Source: Desulfobacterales bacterium (GTDB taxonomy: Bacteria > Desulfobacterota > Desulfobacteria > Desulfobacterales > Desulfobacteraceae). Taken from it: a stretch of DNA of 13,559 bases. Location of the stretch: NCBI GenBank assembly GCA_022361315.1, contig JAKSBB010000441.1:1-13559 (forward strand), in the 5' to 3' direction. Positions 1 through 7,345 of this stretch are shown here, in pieces. Every line of letters begins with the position of its first letter. Position 1 is the stretch's first letter. The translations under genes and the position numbers were made by a program. The notes beneath the pieces were generated by a model. The model was given only the letters and a program-made list of their open reading frames with translations. It was not told where the DNA came from and ran no database searches.

Positions 1-1745
1 CCCTGGACATTGTTCTGACCCCTTAAGGGGTTGACCCCGCCCCCGGGTTTGCCCATATGTCCGCAGAGCATGGACAGGTTGGCCAGTGATTTAACATTGT
101 CGGTGCCGCTGGTATGCTGGGTGATACCCATGCAGTAGCAGATGGTTGCCGCCGGAGCCTTGGCGAATTCACGGGCCACCTCGATGATGTCCTGAGCCGC
201 GATGCCCGTAATCTCTTCAACCCGTTCCGGGGTGTAGGAGGCTACCGTTTCCTTGACGGCTTCAAAATTTTCTGTGCGCTCCTCAATAAAGGTTTTATCA
301 TGCAGATCTTCTTTGATGATCACATGCATCAGACCGTTGATCCAGGCGATATCCGTCCCCGGATTCGGCCGCAGCCACTTGGCGGCAAGATCGGCCAGTT
401 TAACACGCCGGGGATCAATCACCACCAGTGTTTTGCCCTTCAAAACGGCCCGTTTGATAAATGTGGAAAGGACGGGATGGTTTTCCGTGGTATTGGACCC
501 GGTCACCAGAATCATGTCCGATGTCTCGATATCTGCGATGGTGTTTGTCATGGCACCGCTTCCGAAAGATGCAGCCAGACCGGCTACAGTGGAGCTATGT
601 CACAATCGCGCACAATGGTCGATATTGTTTGTCTTGAGAACCGCACGGGTGAACTTCTGCGCAATGTAGTTGTCCTCGGTGGTCGCCCGGGCCGAGGTGA
701 GCACGCCCATGCTGTCCGAACCGTGTTTCTCTTTGATCTCGGTGAATTTCTTTGCCACCAGATCCAGGGCTTCATCCCAGGAGGCCTCCACCTGTTTGCC
801 GTCTTTTTTGATCAAAGGCCGGGTCAACCGGTCCTTTGCGCCGACAAACTCAAATCCGTAACGGCCTTTGACACAGAGCATACCTTTGTTGGGGGGCTGA
901 TCCCGGTCCGCACCGTCAACTTTAACGATTTTATCGTTCTGGACGTGGACATCCATCTGGCACCCCACACCGCAGAAGGAACAGGTGGTCCGCACGGTTT
1001 TGGTGGGAACAAACCGGTCATCCCGGAAGGCTTTGGTGGGAATCAGGGCCCCGACGGGGCAAACCTGAACACATTCCCCGCAGAACACGCAAGAGGACTC
1101 CATCAGCGTTCCCCCGGTACCGGCGGTGATCGTGCCTTTCTCGCCCCGGAATCCGAAGTCAATGGCCTGGTTCACCTGAAGTTCGTTGCAGGCGGATACA
1201 CACCGGCCGCAGAGGATGCACCGGGACATATCCCGGACGATGAAAGGGTTGTCTTTTTCGAGGGGCACCTTGACAGGCTCTCTGTGGCGGCCGCTGACCC
1301 TGCCTTTGACCTGGTAACGGTAGGCCAGGGCCTGGAGCTCACAGTCTCCCCACACCGGGCAAAGCTCTTCTTTTTCTTCGTTGGCCATGGCATCGAGTTG
1401 AAATTCGGTCCATGATTCATCCGAAGATGCACCGATATCACAGTTGTGATTCCCCGAATCCAGCATCAACCCAATGTAGAATCTGCGGTACTCCACAATC
1501 TTCGGAGTTTCTGTGTTAATCACCATGCCGTCTTTGGCTGGCGCACTGCATGAAGAAACCAGTTTTGTTCCCCAGGATTCCACCTGCTCCACAAGACAGA
1601 CGCGGCAGGCCCCGGTTGCGCGGGTGCCTTTCAGATGGCAAAGATTGGGGATATCAATGTTGTTTTCCTGTGCAACTTCAAGTATGGTCTGGCCCGGCCT
1701 AAACTCATAGGCATGGCCATTGAGGGTAATACTGTTCTGATCCAT
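1..1745 (-). CDS. fdhA: Selenocysteine-containing formate dehydrogenase, alpha (catalytic) subunit; 3' end cut by window edge
   Basis: Molybdenum/tungsten bis-MGD enzyme that interconverts formate and CO2. From the ATG at 1745 (AAGGAAGGG Shine-Dalgarno, 6 nt spacing) the frame reads 381 codons to a TGA at 602-600. It then continues open, with no other stop, to the left edge (581 codons seen). Domains in order: NuoG-like [2Fe-2S] (C36, C47, C50, C66), His/Cys motif (H100, C102, C129, C135), two [4Fe-4S] ferredoxin motifs (C176-C186, C219-C229), the molybdopterin-domain [4Fe-4S] site (C255, C258, C262, C291), then DHCARL-Sec382-H383-SSTVAGL, the signature active site of Sec-type FDH. The frame after the TGA carries further FDH hallmarks, such as VTGSNTTEN and [11 protein letters not shown] at the edge. 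The [2Fe-2S] and ferredoxin N-terminus is typical of soluble FDHs that use a diaphorase or ferredoxin partner. Full-length relatives are about 900 residues, so roughly a third is missing. The upstream gene on this strand is an RnfB/GltD-like fusion. Confidence 0.96.
571..602 (-). promoter_or_regulatory. In-frame UGA (Sec codon, 600-602) followed by bacterial SECIS hairpin (571-587)
   Basis: On the minus strand the UGA is followed, after 12 nt, by the stem GUAGCC / GGCUGC (six pairs, one of them U-G) closing the loop GGUCU. A GGUCU apical loop in a short stem just after the UGA is the hallmark recognised by SelB in E. coli formate dehydrogenase mRNAs. Together with the conserved FDH residues on both sides of the UGA, this shows selenocysteine insertion rather than termination. 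It predicts selA, selB, selC and selD elsewhere in the genome. Confidence 0.93.
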
Positions 1746-1813
1746 GGTGAACCCTTCCTTAGAAATTTACTTTACCGTCATCCGTTGTTTCAGGCAAAAA
1801 AACAATTTTTTGG

Positions 1814-1842
1814 GATGTACCACAGTCCCCTGGTGATGTCAA
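1814..1842 (-). promoter_or_regulatory. Candidate sigma70-type promoter for fdhA
   Basis: On the minus strand a perfect -35 TTGACA (1842-1837) is followed by a 17-nt spacer ending in TGG and a weak -10 TACATC (1819-1814), giving an extended -10 arrangement. It would start transcription about 60 nt upstream of the fdhA ATG. An A6-CAA-T6 tract lies just downstream (about 1796-1811). The weak -10 keeps confidence low, but the placement after two hairpins fits independent expression of fdhA. Confidence 0.35.
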
Positions 1843-1884
1843 TAAATCTGAATACGAGGACATGGTGCAGGTTTTGGTTAGAAA

Positions 1885-1915
1885 GGTGAGGCCGGATGAA
1901 CTCCCCGGCCTCACC
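1885..1915 (-). terminator. 11-bp inverted repeat between the two minus-strand genes
   Basis: Perfect 11-bp stem (1885-1895 with 1905-1915; GGTGAGGCCGG / CCGGCCTCACC) with a 9-nt loop. Read on the minus strand it is followed by TTTCT, so it could be a weak intrinsic terminator, a pause site or an mRNA-stabilising hairpin. Neither direction has a full U-tract. Confidence 0.4.
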
Positions 1916-1943
1916 CCAATTCTATGTTGGCTGGATGAAGATG

Positions 1944-1979
1944 GTATTGCCGGATGTGTGTGCCATCATCCGGCAATAC
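1944..1979 (-). terminator. 13-bp inverted repeat overlapping the stop codon of the RnfB/GltD-like gene
   Basis: Perfect 13-bp stem (1944-1956 with 1967-1979; GTATTGCCGGATG / CATCCGGCAATAC) and a 10-nt loop. The TGA stop (1968-1966) spans the stem-loop junction, so ribosomes finishing the gene would melt the structure. No U-tract follows on the minus strand. A factor-independent terminator is therefore not certain; a processing or stabilising hairpin is equally possible. Confidence 0.45.
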
Positions 1980-4020
1980 AATTCTTCTCATAACAGACCA
2001 GACCGCACCGCAGACATCGTTCCGCTTCGCTGTGGGCGGTTTCACTTGAAAAGCCTGTTGAAAAGGATTCATTTCTCTTTTCAAGGGTTTCGGCGATGTC
2101 AAAAACATTCCGGGGGGTCAGCTCCACCAGCTCCAAGCTGTCGACGTCCTGGAGCCGGGTTTTGGGGGTAATCATCACCCCCCCGTCCTGGAAAGGAATG
2201 TCGTACATGATGTGGTGCATGGCGGTTGCGGCCCGTCTGCCGCCGTTGATGGCTGATACTGCGCTGCGATATTCTGAAATGATGTCCTGGTCGGACAGCA
2301 GGCCCAGCTCCCGGTTGTTGTCCGGCTTTTTAGGCACTTCCATACCTGCCCAGACGAGTGTGGTCCGGGGGGCGGCTTCGGCCTCCGGAATATCTTCGCC
2401 GTCTTCTTCGGGCAGGCATTCATCGGCGACGGCCGGAACAAATACCAGTTCCGGAAAGCGGCCGGCACCGATGATCAAGGTATCTGCCGCCAGTTCACGG
2501 GTCTCGCCCGTTGTTAGATCGGCATAACCAACCGAAGTGAGGGCCTCGTCCTCACCCGAAACGCGGGTAATGCCGGCGTTGGGGATAAGGGTGACCCCGG
2601 CGTCGGCCGGGATATCTGCGTCTGCTTCCGATTCACGGGTCACGAGGTAGACCTTCTGCGCGCCCTTGTTCTTGAGAATCTTCACGGCCTGGGCCAGGCC
2701 TTCGCCGTCGCCGGCCACAACAATTGTTTTACCGGTTTCAATACGGAGTTTATCGCCACGGTCTGACCGGATTAAGTCGATGAGCAGGTGAGCCCCCGGG
2801 AAAACGGATACCGGCGTATCTGCCTCTCCTCTGGAGAGCCGGGAATCCCAGCCGCCGGTGGCGGTGAATACGGCGTCGTAGCCTTCATCTAACAGGCCCG
2901 GAATGGTGAAGTCCACGCCGGTCTTCATATTGGGAACCAGGGTGACCCCCATTTCCTCGATGCCCCGGACATCCCAGTCCAACACATCCATGGAGAGACG
3001 TTCCCTTGTGATGGCCGTGCGCAGTATGCCGCCAAATTCACCGGTACGTTCAAATACAGACGGGGTGTGGCCCAGACGGGCAGTGAAATAAGCGGCAGAC
3101 AATCCCTCGACGCCGCCGCCGATCACGGCCACTTTTTTTCCGGTGGCAGGGGCCTTATAGGGCAGTACCCGTTCGTTCCGGTTCATCTCATAGTCACAGA
3201 CAAACCGCTTCAGCCCGTTAATAGACACGGATTCGTCCTGGTGCAGGCGGCGGCAGTCAAACTCGCACAATGCCGGGCAGATCCGGGAAATGACTGTGGG
3301 AAAGGGCATCCGCTCTTTGATCACCTGAAGAGAACCTTCGTAATCCCCCTCTTTGATCAGGCGGACGTATTCCTTGATGTCAATGCCGGAGGGGCAGGCC
3401 CGCTGGCATGGGGTGACGCAATCATCCCGGGTGTACTCCCGCATGACCCGGCGGGTCATGGAGGTCACCCGGATGATGTTTTTGGGACAGATCCGCTCAC
3501 AGGCGCCGCAACTCGTGCATTTTTCCTTGTCCACCTTGGGCAGGCCGTCTTCCCCGATGACCAGTGCGTCAAATTTACAGGCGGAGACACAGGTGCCCAG
3601 CCCCAGACAGCCGATACGGCAGACTTTCATGCCGCCCATGAGCATGGCAGCGGCCCGGCAGTCCTGGATACCCTGGTAGGTATAATTCAAGTCTGCATCA
3701 TTGTTGCCGTAGAAACATCCGGCCCCGGCAAATTCCGGTTCCTTGTCCGACACGGACACTCCCATGATGGCGGCAATGGCATTGGCCACATCTTCACCGG
3801 CGGCGACGCAGGAATTCACATCTGCCTCACCGTTTACAATGGCCTCTGCATTGGCCGTACAGCCGGGAAGCCCACACCCCCCGCAGTTGGCGCCGGGTAA
3901 TACATCATCTATGGCAACCACCTTCGGGTCTTCGTATACGTAAAATGCCTTGGACGCGATCACCAGCGCCGTTCCGATGAGAACTCCAAGTCCGCCCATC
4001 ATAAAAATAGATTGAATCAT
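1966..4020 (-). CDS. Membrane-anchored RnfB-like iron-sulfur protein fused to a GltD-like FAD-dependent oxidoreductase
   Basis: 684 residues. One N-terminal transmembrane helix (about 4-24) is followed by an RnfB-type Fe-S domain with the ANCGGCGLPGC signature (C46, C49, C54, C71). Two ferredoxin motifs follow (C134/C138/C144/C148 and C168/C171/C174/C178), then a GltD-like N-terminal Fe-S region (C201, C205, C209; C248, C252, C256). A Rossmann FAD site GGGVEG lies at 301-306 and a second dinucleotide fold with GDGEG at 437-441. The end is a Cys-rich RCLRCGLVCYEKNC. GltD relatives move electrons between NAD(P)H, FAD and Fe-S clusters, and RnfB is the ferredoxin-entry subunit of Rnf. The fusion therefore probably links a ferredoxin-type donor/acceptor and the neighbouring FDH to a flavin at the membrane; that role is inferred. 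The second Rossmann motif is degenerate against GltD GGGNxAMD, so NAD(P)H use is uncertain. No other Rnf subunits are present. AAGGA and AGGAA lie just before the ATG at 4020. First gene of a divergent promoter. Confidence 0.88.
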   Translation of the reverse strand: MIQSIFMMGGLGVLIGTALVIASKAFYVYEDPKVVAIDDVLPGANCGGCGLPGCTANAEAIVNGEADVNSCVAAGEDVANAIAAIMGVSVSDKEPEFAGAGCFYGNNDADLNYTYQGIQDCRAAAMLMGGMKVCRIGCLGLGTCVSACKFDALVIGEDGLPKVDKEKCTSCGACERICPKNIIRVTSMTRRVMREYTRDDCVTPCQRACPSGIDIKEYVRLIKEGDYEGSLQVIKERMPFPTVISRICPALCEFDCRRLHQDESVSINGLKRFVCDYEMNRNERVLPYKAPATGKKVAVIGGGVEGLSAAYFTARLGHTPSVFERTGEFGGILRTAITRERLSMDVLDWDVRGIEEMGVTLVPNMKTGVDFTIPGLLDEGYDAVFTATGGWDSRLSRGEADTPVSVFPGAHLLIDLIRSDRGDKLRIETGKTIVVAGDGEGLAQAVKILKNKGAQKVYLVTRESEADADIPADAGVTLIPNAGITRVSGEDEALTSVGYADLTTGETRELAADTLIIGAGRFPELVFVPAVADECLPEEDGEDIPEAEAAPRTTLVWAGMEVPKKPDNNRELGLLSDQDIISEYRSAVSAINGGRRAATAMHHIMYDIPFQDGGVMITPKTRLQDVDSLELVELTPRNVFDIAETLEKRNESFSTGFSSETAHSEAERCLRCGLVCYEKNCIAG

Positions 4021-4097
4021 TTCCTATCCTTTTTATATATACGTGGAATCTTTAAACATGCGTGACATCGCATTAAATTGTGTAACCGCCCGTCTAA

Positions 4098-4119
4098 ACT
4101 GGTCGACCCTCCGACCGGT
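4098..4119 (-). promoter_or_regulatory. Leader hairpin upstream of the RnfB/GltD-like gene
   Basis: An 8-bp stem with one G-T wobble (ACTGGTCG 4098-4105 with CGACCGGT 4112-4119) and a 6-nt loop. It lies between the candidate promoter and the start codon, so it would be in the 5' untranslated RNA, or it could act as a dyad protein-binding site. There is no U-tract. Confidence 0.35.
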
Positions 4120-4133
4120 AAATAAACCTCTAT

Positions 4134-4163
4134 TCTATAACAATCTGAAAATCTAAAAGTCAA
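4134..4163 (-). promoter_or_regulatory. Sigma70-type promoter for the minus-strand redox genes
   Basis: On the minus strand TTGACT (4163-4158), an 18-nt spacer, then TATAGA (4139-4134) running into TATAGAAT. Five of six -35 bases match consensus and the -10 is good. Transcription would begin near 4127, leaving a leader of about 107 nt to the ATG at 4020. Confidence 0.55.
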
Positions 4164-4239
4164 CAATATCAATGAAATTTCTTTGTTGTCTTAGAGCTGT
4201 TTTCAGAATTCTGCGTTGCCGGTTAATTCGCCCGGGTTG

Positions 4240-4300
4240 TCACATTGTGTGATACCGTTTTTACTGTTTGGGAATGGGTCTCGGACTGCCGTATACGGCA
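4240..4300. promoter_or_regulatory. Two dyad-symmetric candidate operator/enhancer sites in the divergent region
   Basis: TCACATTGTGTGA (4240-4252) has 5-bp arms around a 3-bp centre. TGCCGTATACGGCA (4287-4300) is a perfect 14-bp palindrome. Both lie about 155-215 bp upstream of the start predicted from the sigma54-like promoter at 4429-4445, the usual distance for activator sites of NtrC-type regulators, and just upstream of the minus-strand promoter. The binding protein is unknown. The rest of 4164-4428 shows no gene. Confidence 0.35.
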
Positions 4301-4414
4301 CCCGACGCTCGGTGGTGTGAGAGGAGGGTGATACAAGATTCAAATGATTTGCATCTCCGGGTCAGTTAACGTATCTTTATTTAAATATAAGAGAACACTT
4401 CCTTTGGTGATTCA

Positions 4415-4427
4415 TTACAATTTGTAA
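4415..4427. promoter_or_regulatory. Dyad TTACAA-T-TTGTAA next to the -24 element
   Basis: Perfect 6-bp arms around one base, ending 3 bp before the GG of the sigma54-like promoter. Bound protein here would touch or block the polymerase, so a repressor site is possible. An AT-rich 10-bp palindrome TATTTAAATA lies nearby at 4378-4387. Confidence 0.25.
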
Positions 4428-4428
4428 C

Positions 4429-4445
4429 CTGGATGTCCCCTTGCC
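4429..4445 (+). promoter_or_regulatory. Candidate sigma54 (-24/-12) promoter for the signalling operon
   Basis: CTGG, 8 bases, then TTGC give the obligatory GG-N10-GC spacing (GG 4431-4432, GC 4443-4444). TTGC matches the -12 consensus exactly. The -24 box has TGG but not the following CAC. The predicted start near 4456 leaves a leader of about 47 nt. A sigma54 activator is encoded downstream at 10111, which supports but does not prove the assignment. Confidence 0.4.
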
Positions 4446-4502
4446 CGGCCTTTCAGCCGGAGGCGGGTGGGTCGCTGTATTAAATGACAAAAAGGTATGA
4501 GG

Positions 4503-7328
4503 ATGAGATCTTTTAGCGATCTGATTGATCTAAAAGCCCTGGAAAAGCTTGTGGTCTCCAATTACAGGGCATCGAAGGTCCCCATCGGTGTAATAGACGC
4601 TGTCTCCGGTGAGGTCTATGCCGCTGCAGGCTGGCAGCGCATCTGTACGGAATTTCATAGAAAGCATCCCGAGACCAACAATCGCTGTATTGAAAGCGAT
4701 ACGCATATCACCGGTAAAATCAACACCGGGGAGGTGAGTGCCTATAAGTGTAAGAACGGGCTGTGGGATATCGGTATACCGATTATATGTGAAAACCGTC
4801 ACCTGGCCACCATTTTTCTCGGGCAGTTCCGGTATGAAGATGAATCCCTGGACAAAGAGATGTTCATCCACCAGGCACAGGAATACGGATTCCCCACAGA
4901 CCGCTATCTGGAAGCTCTGGAAGAGGTGCCGGTATTTTCCAGGGAAAAGGTTGAGGCCATTCTTGAATATAACAAAGCATTGGCTGCATTCCTGTCAAGC
5001 ATGGTTGCCGATAAGCTGAATTATAAAAAGGAAGCTGAACAGCGAACGAAAGCAGTCGCGTTGCACACCGGCCTTTTTCACCGCATTGCCGTAGGGGTGG
5101 TCTATCAAGATAAGAACGGCGCCATCACAAGTGCCAATAAGGCCTCTGAAGAGATACTCGGCATGTCATTGGATCAAATGCAGGGTCGCAAATCAATGGA
5201 TCCCCGCTGGAAGGCCATCCGTCTGGATGGGTCTGCTTACCCCGGGGAAGAACACCCCGCAATGGTTGCCCTTAAGACCGGGAGACCGGTCCGGGACGAG
5301 ATCGTGGGCGTGCATAATCCTGAGGACGGTGAGAATCACTGGCTGCTGGTCAATTCTATCCCGGAGTTTGAGCCGGGGCAGGCTGCGCCATATCAGGTGT
5401 TCAGTTCCTTTGTGGATATTACGGAACGTATCAATGCAGAAGCGCAACTCAACCAGGCCAATGAGGCGCTGGAGGCCCGGGTTGAGGAGCGTACCGCACA
5501 ATTGACCCGGAATGTCACCGAGCTTGAAACCTTGTTCAACAATTCCCAGGTGGGCATCATGGTACTAAAAGGCGGACGGTTTCTCGACAGAGGCAACCAA
5601 CGCCTGGCAGATATTTTGGGGTATGATACCCCGGATGAAATGGCCGGGTTCTCCATGCGTAAACTGCATATGACCGAAGCGAGTTATATTGAATTTGGAG
5701 AACGCTATTATAACCGCCTCCTCCAAAAGGAAATGCTTCAGATTGAATACCGGTTGAGGCGGAAAGACGGCAGCCCTGTATGGTGCATGCTTTCCGGTAA
5801 GGCACTGGACCAGAATACACCGGCCGATCTGGAAAAAGGCGTGGTCTGGATCGTTGATGATATCACGGATGCCATCCGGAATAAAACCGCATTGCTGGAT
5901 GTGACCCGTAAGCTTGAAATGGCCAACAAGCTGGCAAAATCCGGATGGTGGGAATATGATGTAAAGAACGATGCGGTGAACTGGCCGGTGGAAACCTATG
6001 ATCTATACGGGTTGAATCCCCACACAACGAAGATGGATTACAACCGTCTCATGGAATGCATTCATCCGGAATTTCATGAGTATCATAATGAGCAGCTCCG
6101 GCGGATATATGAAGACGGGGAGGCCGAGTTTCTTTATCCGATCTTTCACCCGGACGGCGAAACCCACTGGCTCTGGGCGAAAGGCGAAGCCGACTACGAC
6201 AGGGAGGGCAATCCCAAGCGATTGTTCGGGACCCTGCAGGACATTACGGAACGTATACGGATCGAAGAGACTTTAAGGCTCCAGACCCAGATAATACGGC
6301 AGGTACATGACTCGGTTATCTCTGTGGATATGGCGGGGAACATCACCTCCTGGAATAAAGGCTCGGAACTCTTGTTTCAATACCGGGCCGAAGAAGCCAT
6401 CGGGCAGCATGTCCGCCTGGTCTATCCCGAAGACTATTACAGCACACTGGAAGAAGAGGTGATTCCCGGACTTTTGGCCTCTGGCAGTATGGAGTTGGAA
6501 ACCGATCTGTTGCGAAAAAACGGGGAGGTGTTCCATGCCTTGATATCCTTGAGCGTTTTGAAAGATGAGAAGGGAGAGGTTTACGGGATGATCGGCTATA
6601 CCATAGACATTTCTCAAAGGAAGCGGGTGGAAAGAGAGCTGGATCGCTCCAACAAGGAACTTGAGCAATTCGCCTATGTGGCCTCCCACGACCTCCAGGA
6701 ACCACTGCGGGCCGTTGTGGGATTTCTGCAACTCCTGCAGGCCAGGTACCGGGATCAGTTGGATGATAAAGGAATTCATTATATAAACCGGTCGGTGAAG
6801 GCGGGGCATCGCATGCAGAAGTTGATCACCGATCTGTTGAAGCTCTCTCGTGTCACTACAAAAGCACCAAAGTTTGTCCCTGTTGATTTAAACCGGATCA
6901 TCTCACGGATAGAGGATAATCTGCATTCCGTGATTCAGGAAAAAGCAGTTGATTTCAGAACAACCAGGCTACCGGAGGTCACCGCAGATGAACAGCAGAT
7001 GGAAAGACTGTTTCAGAACCTGATTGCAAATGCCGTAAAATATAATACCTCTTCCAAACCCTTTGTTGAGATCGGATATGAAACCCGGGGCAGCAGTGTT
7101 GAGTTTTACGTCAAAGATAACGGCATTGGTATCGCACCCAAATTCCATGACAGAATTTTTCAGGTATTTCAACGGCTCCACACCCGGCAGGAGTTTTCAG
7201 GGACCGGTATCGGACTTGCGCTGTGCAAAAAAATTGTGGAGCGGCATGGTGGCGGGATACGTGTGGTATCCGAACCTGGCCGGGGTTCTGAATTCCGGTT
7301 GACGATACCCATGAAAAAAGAGAAATAA
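4503..7328 (+). CDS. Cytosolic PocR-PAS-PAS-PAS-PAS sensor histidine kinase
   Basis: 941 residues and no transmembrane segment, so it senses an internal signal. The start at 4503 is preferred over the in-frame ATG at 4497 because AAAAAGG (4489-4495) is 7 nt from the former and 1 nt from the latter. Residues about 10-170 form a PocR-type sensory domain (C48...C62ESD, YKC83, GLWDIGIPII, ATIFLGQF), a family predicted to bind small hydrocarbon-like ligands. Four PAS domains follow (roughly 190-310, 340-460, 468-588, 592-706). The first and third end in DITERI; a coiled coil (EARVEERTAQL) joins the first two. The kinase core has ASH729DLQEPLR, N843, DNGIGIAP from D872 and GTGIGLAL from G900. The H-box resembles those of phytochrome-like kinases that signal to Rcp1-type stand-alone receivers, and such a gene follows after 17 nt. 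It is divergent from the FDH module, so that module is a natural candidate for regulation. The ligand is not determinable here. Confidence 0.9.
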   Translation: MRSFSDLIDLKALEKLVVSNYRASKVPIGVIDAVSGEVYAAAGWQRICTEFHRKHPETNNRCIESDTHITGKINTGEVSAYKCKNGLWDIGIPIICENRHLATIFLGQFRYEDESLDKEMFIHQAQEYGFPTDRYLEALEEVPVFSREKVEAILEYNKALAAFLSSMVADKLNYKKEAEQRTKAVALHTGLFHRIAVGVVYQDKNGAITSANKASEEILGMSLDQMQGRKSMDPRWKAIRLDGSAYPGEEHPAMVALKTGRPVRDEIVGVHNPEDGENHWLLVNSIPEFEPGQAAPYQVFSSFVDITERINAEAQLNQANEALEARVEERTAQLTRNVTELETLFNNSQVGIMVLKGGRFLDRGNQRLADILGYDTPDEMAGFSMRKLHMTEASYIEFGERYYNRLLQKEMLQIEYRLRRKDGSPVWCMLSGKALDQNTPADLEKGVVWIVDDITDAIRNKTALLDVTRKLEMANKLAKSGWWEYDVKNDAVNWPVETYDLYGLNPHTTKMDYNRLMECIHPEFHEYHNEQLRRIYEDGEAEFLYPIFHPDGETHWLWAKGEADYDREGNPKRLFGTLQDITERIRIEETLRLQTQIIRQVHDSVISVDMAGNITSWNKGSELLFQYRAEEAIGQHVRLVYPEDYYSTLEEEVIPGLLASGSMELETDLLRKNGEVFHALISLSVLKDEKGEVYGMIGYTIDISQRKRVERELDRSNKELEQFAYVASHDLQEPLRAVVGFLQLLQARYRDQLDDKGIHYINRSVKAGHRMQKLITDLLKLSRVTTKAPKFVPVDLNRIISRIEDNLHSVIQEKAVDFRTTRLPEVTADEQQMERLFQNLIANAVKYNTSSKPFVEIGYETRGSSVEFYVKDNGIGIAPKFHDRIFQVFQRLHTRQEFSGTGIGLALCKKIVERHGGGIRVVSEPGRGSEFRLTIPMKKEK

Positions 7329-7345
7329 CGAAAGGATTGCTTCCA

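Noticed and set aside
114..1415. 433-codon plus-strand ORF opposite fdhA
   Set aside because: It is antisense to a gene with full FDH motif content; its translation shows no recognisable domain. It results from codon bias of the real gene.
1759..1968. Second Sec-type readthrough at the TGA of the RnfB/GltD-like gene, since a hairpin follows and the frame stays open for about 68 codons
   Set aside because: The hairpin lacks a GGUCU loop and straddles the stop itself. The readthrough peptide is low-complexity and unlike any domain, and the gene already has a complete family-like C-terminus.
3067..3900. 277-codon plus-strand ORF opposite the RnfB/GltD-like gene
   Set aside because: Antisense shadow of a gene with clear Fe-S and FAD motifs; no ribosome site or domain of its own.
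6273..6809. 178-codon minus-strand ORF inside the PocR-PAS kinase gene
   Set aside because: Lies opposite the fourth PAS domain and the H-box region, whose plus-strand motifs are unambiguous.
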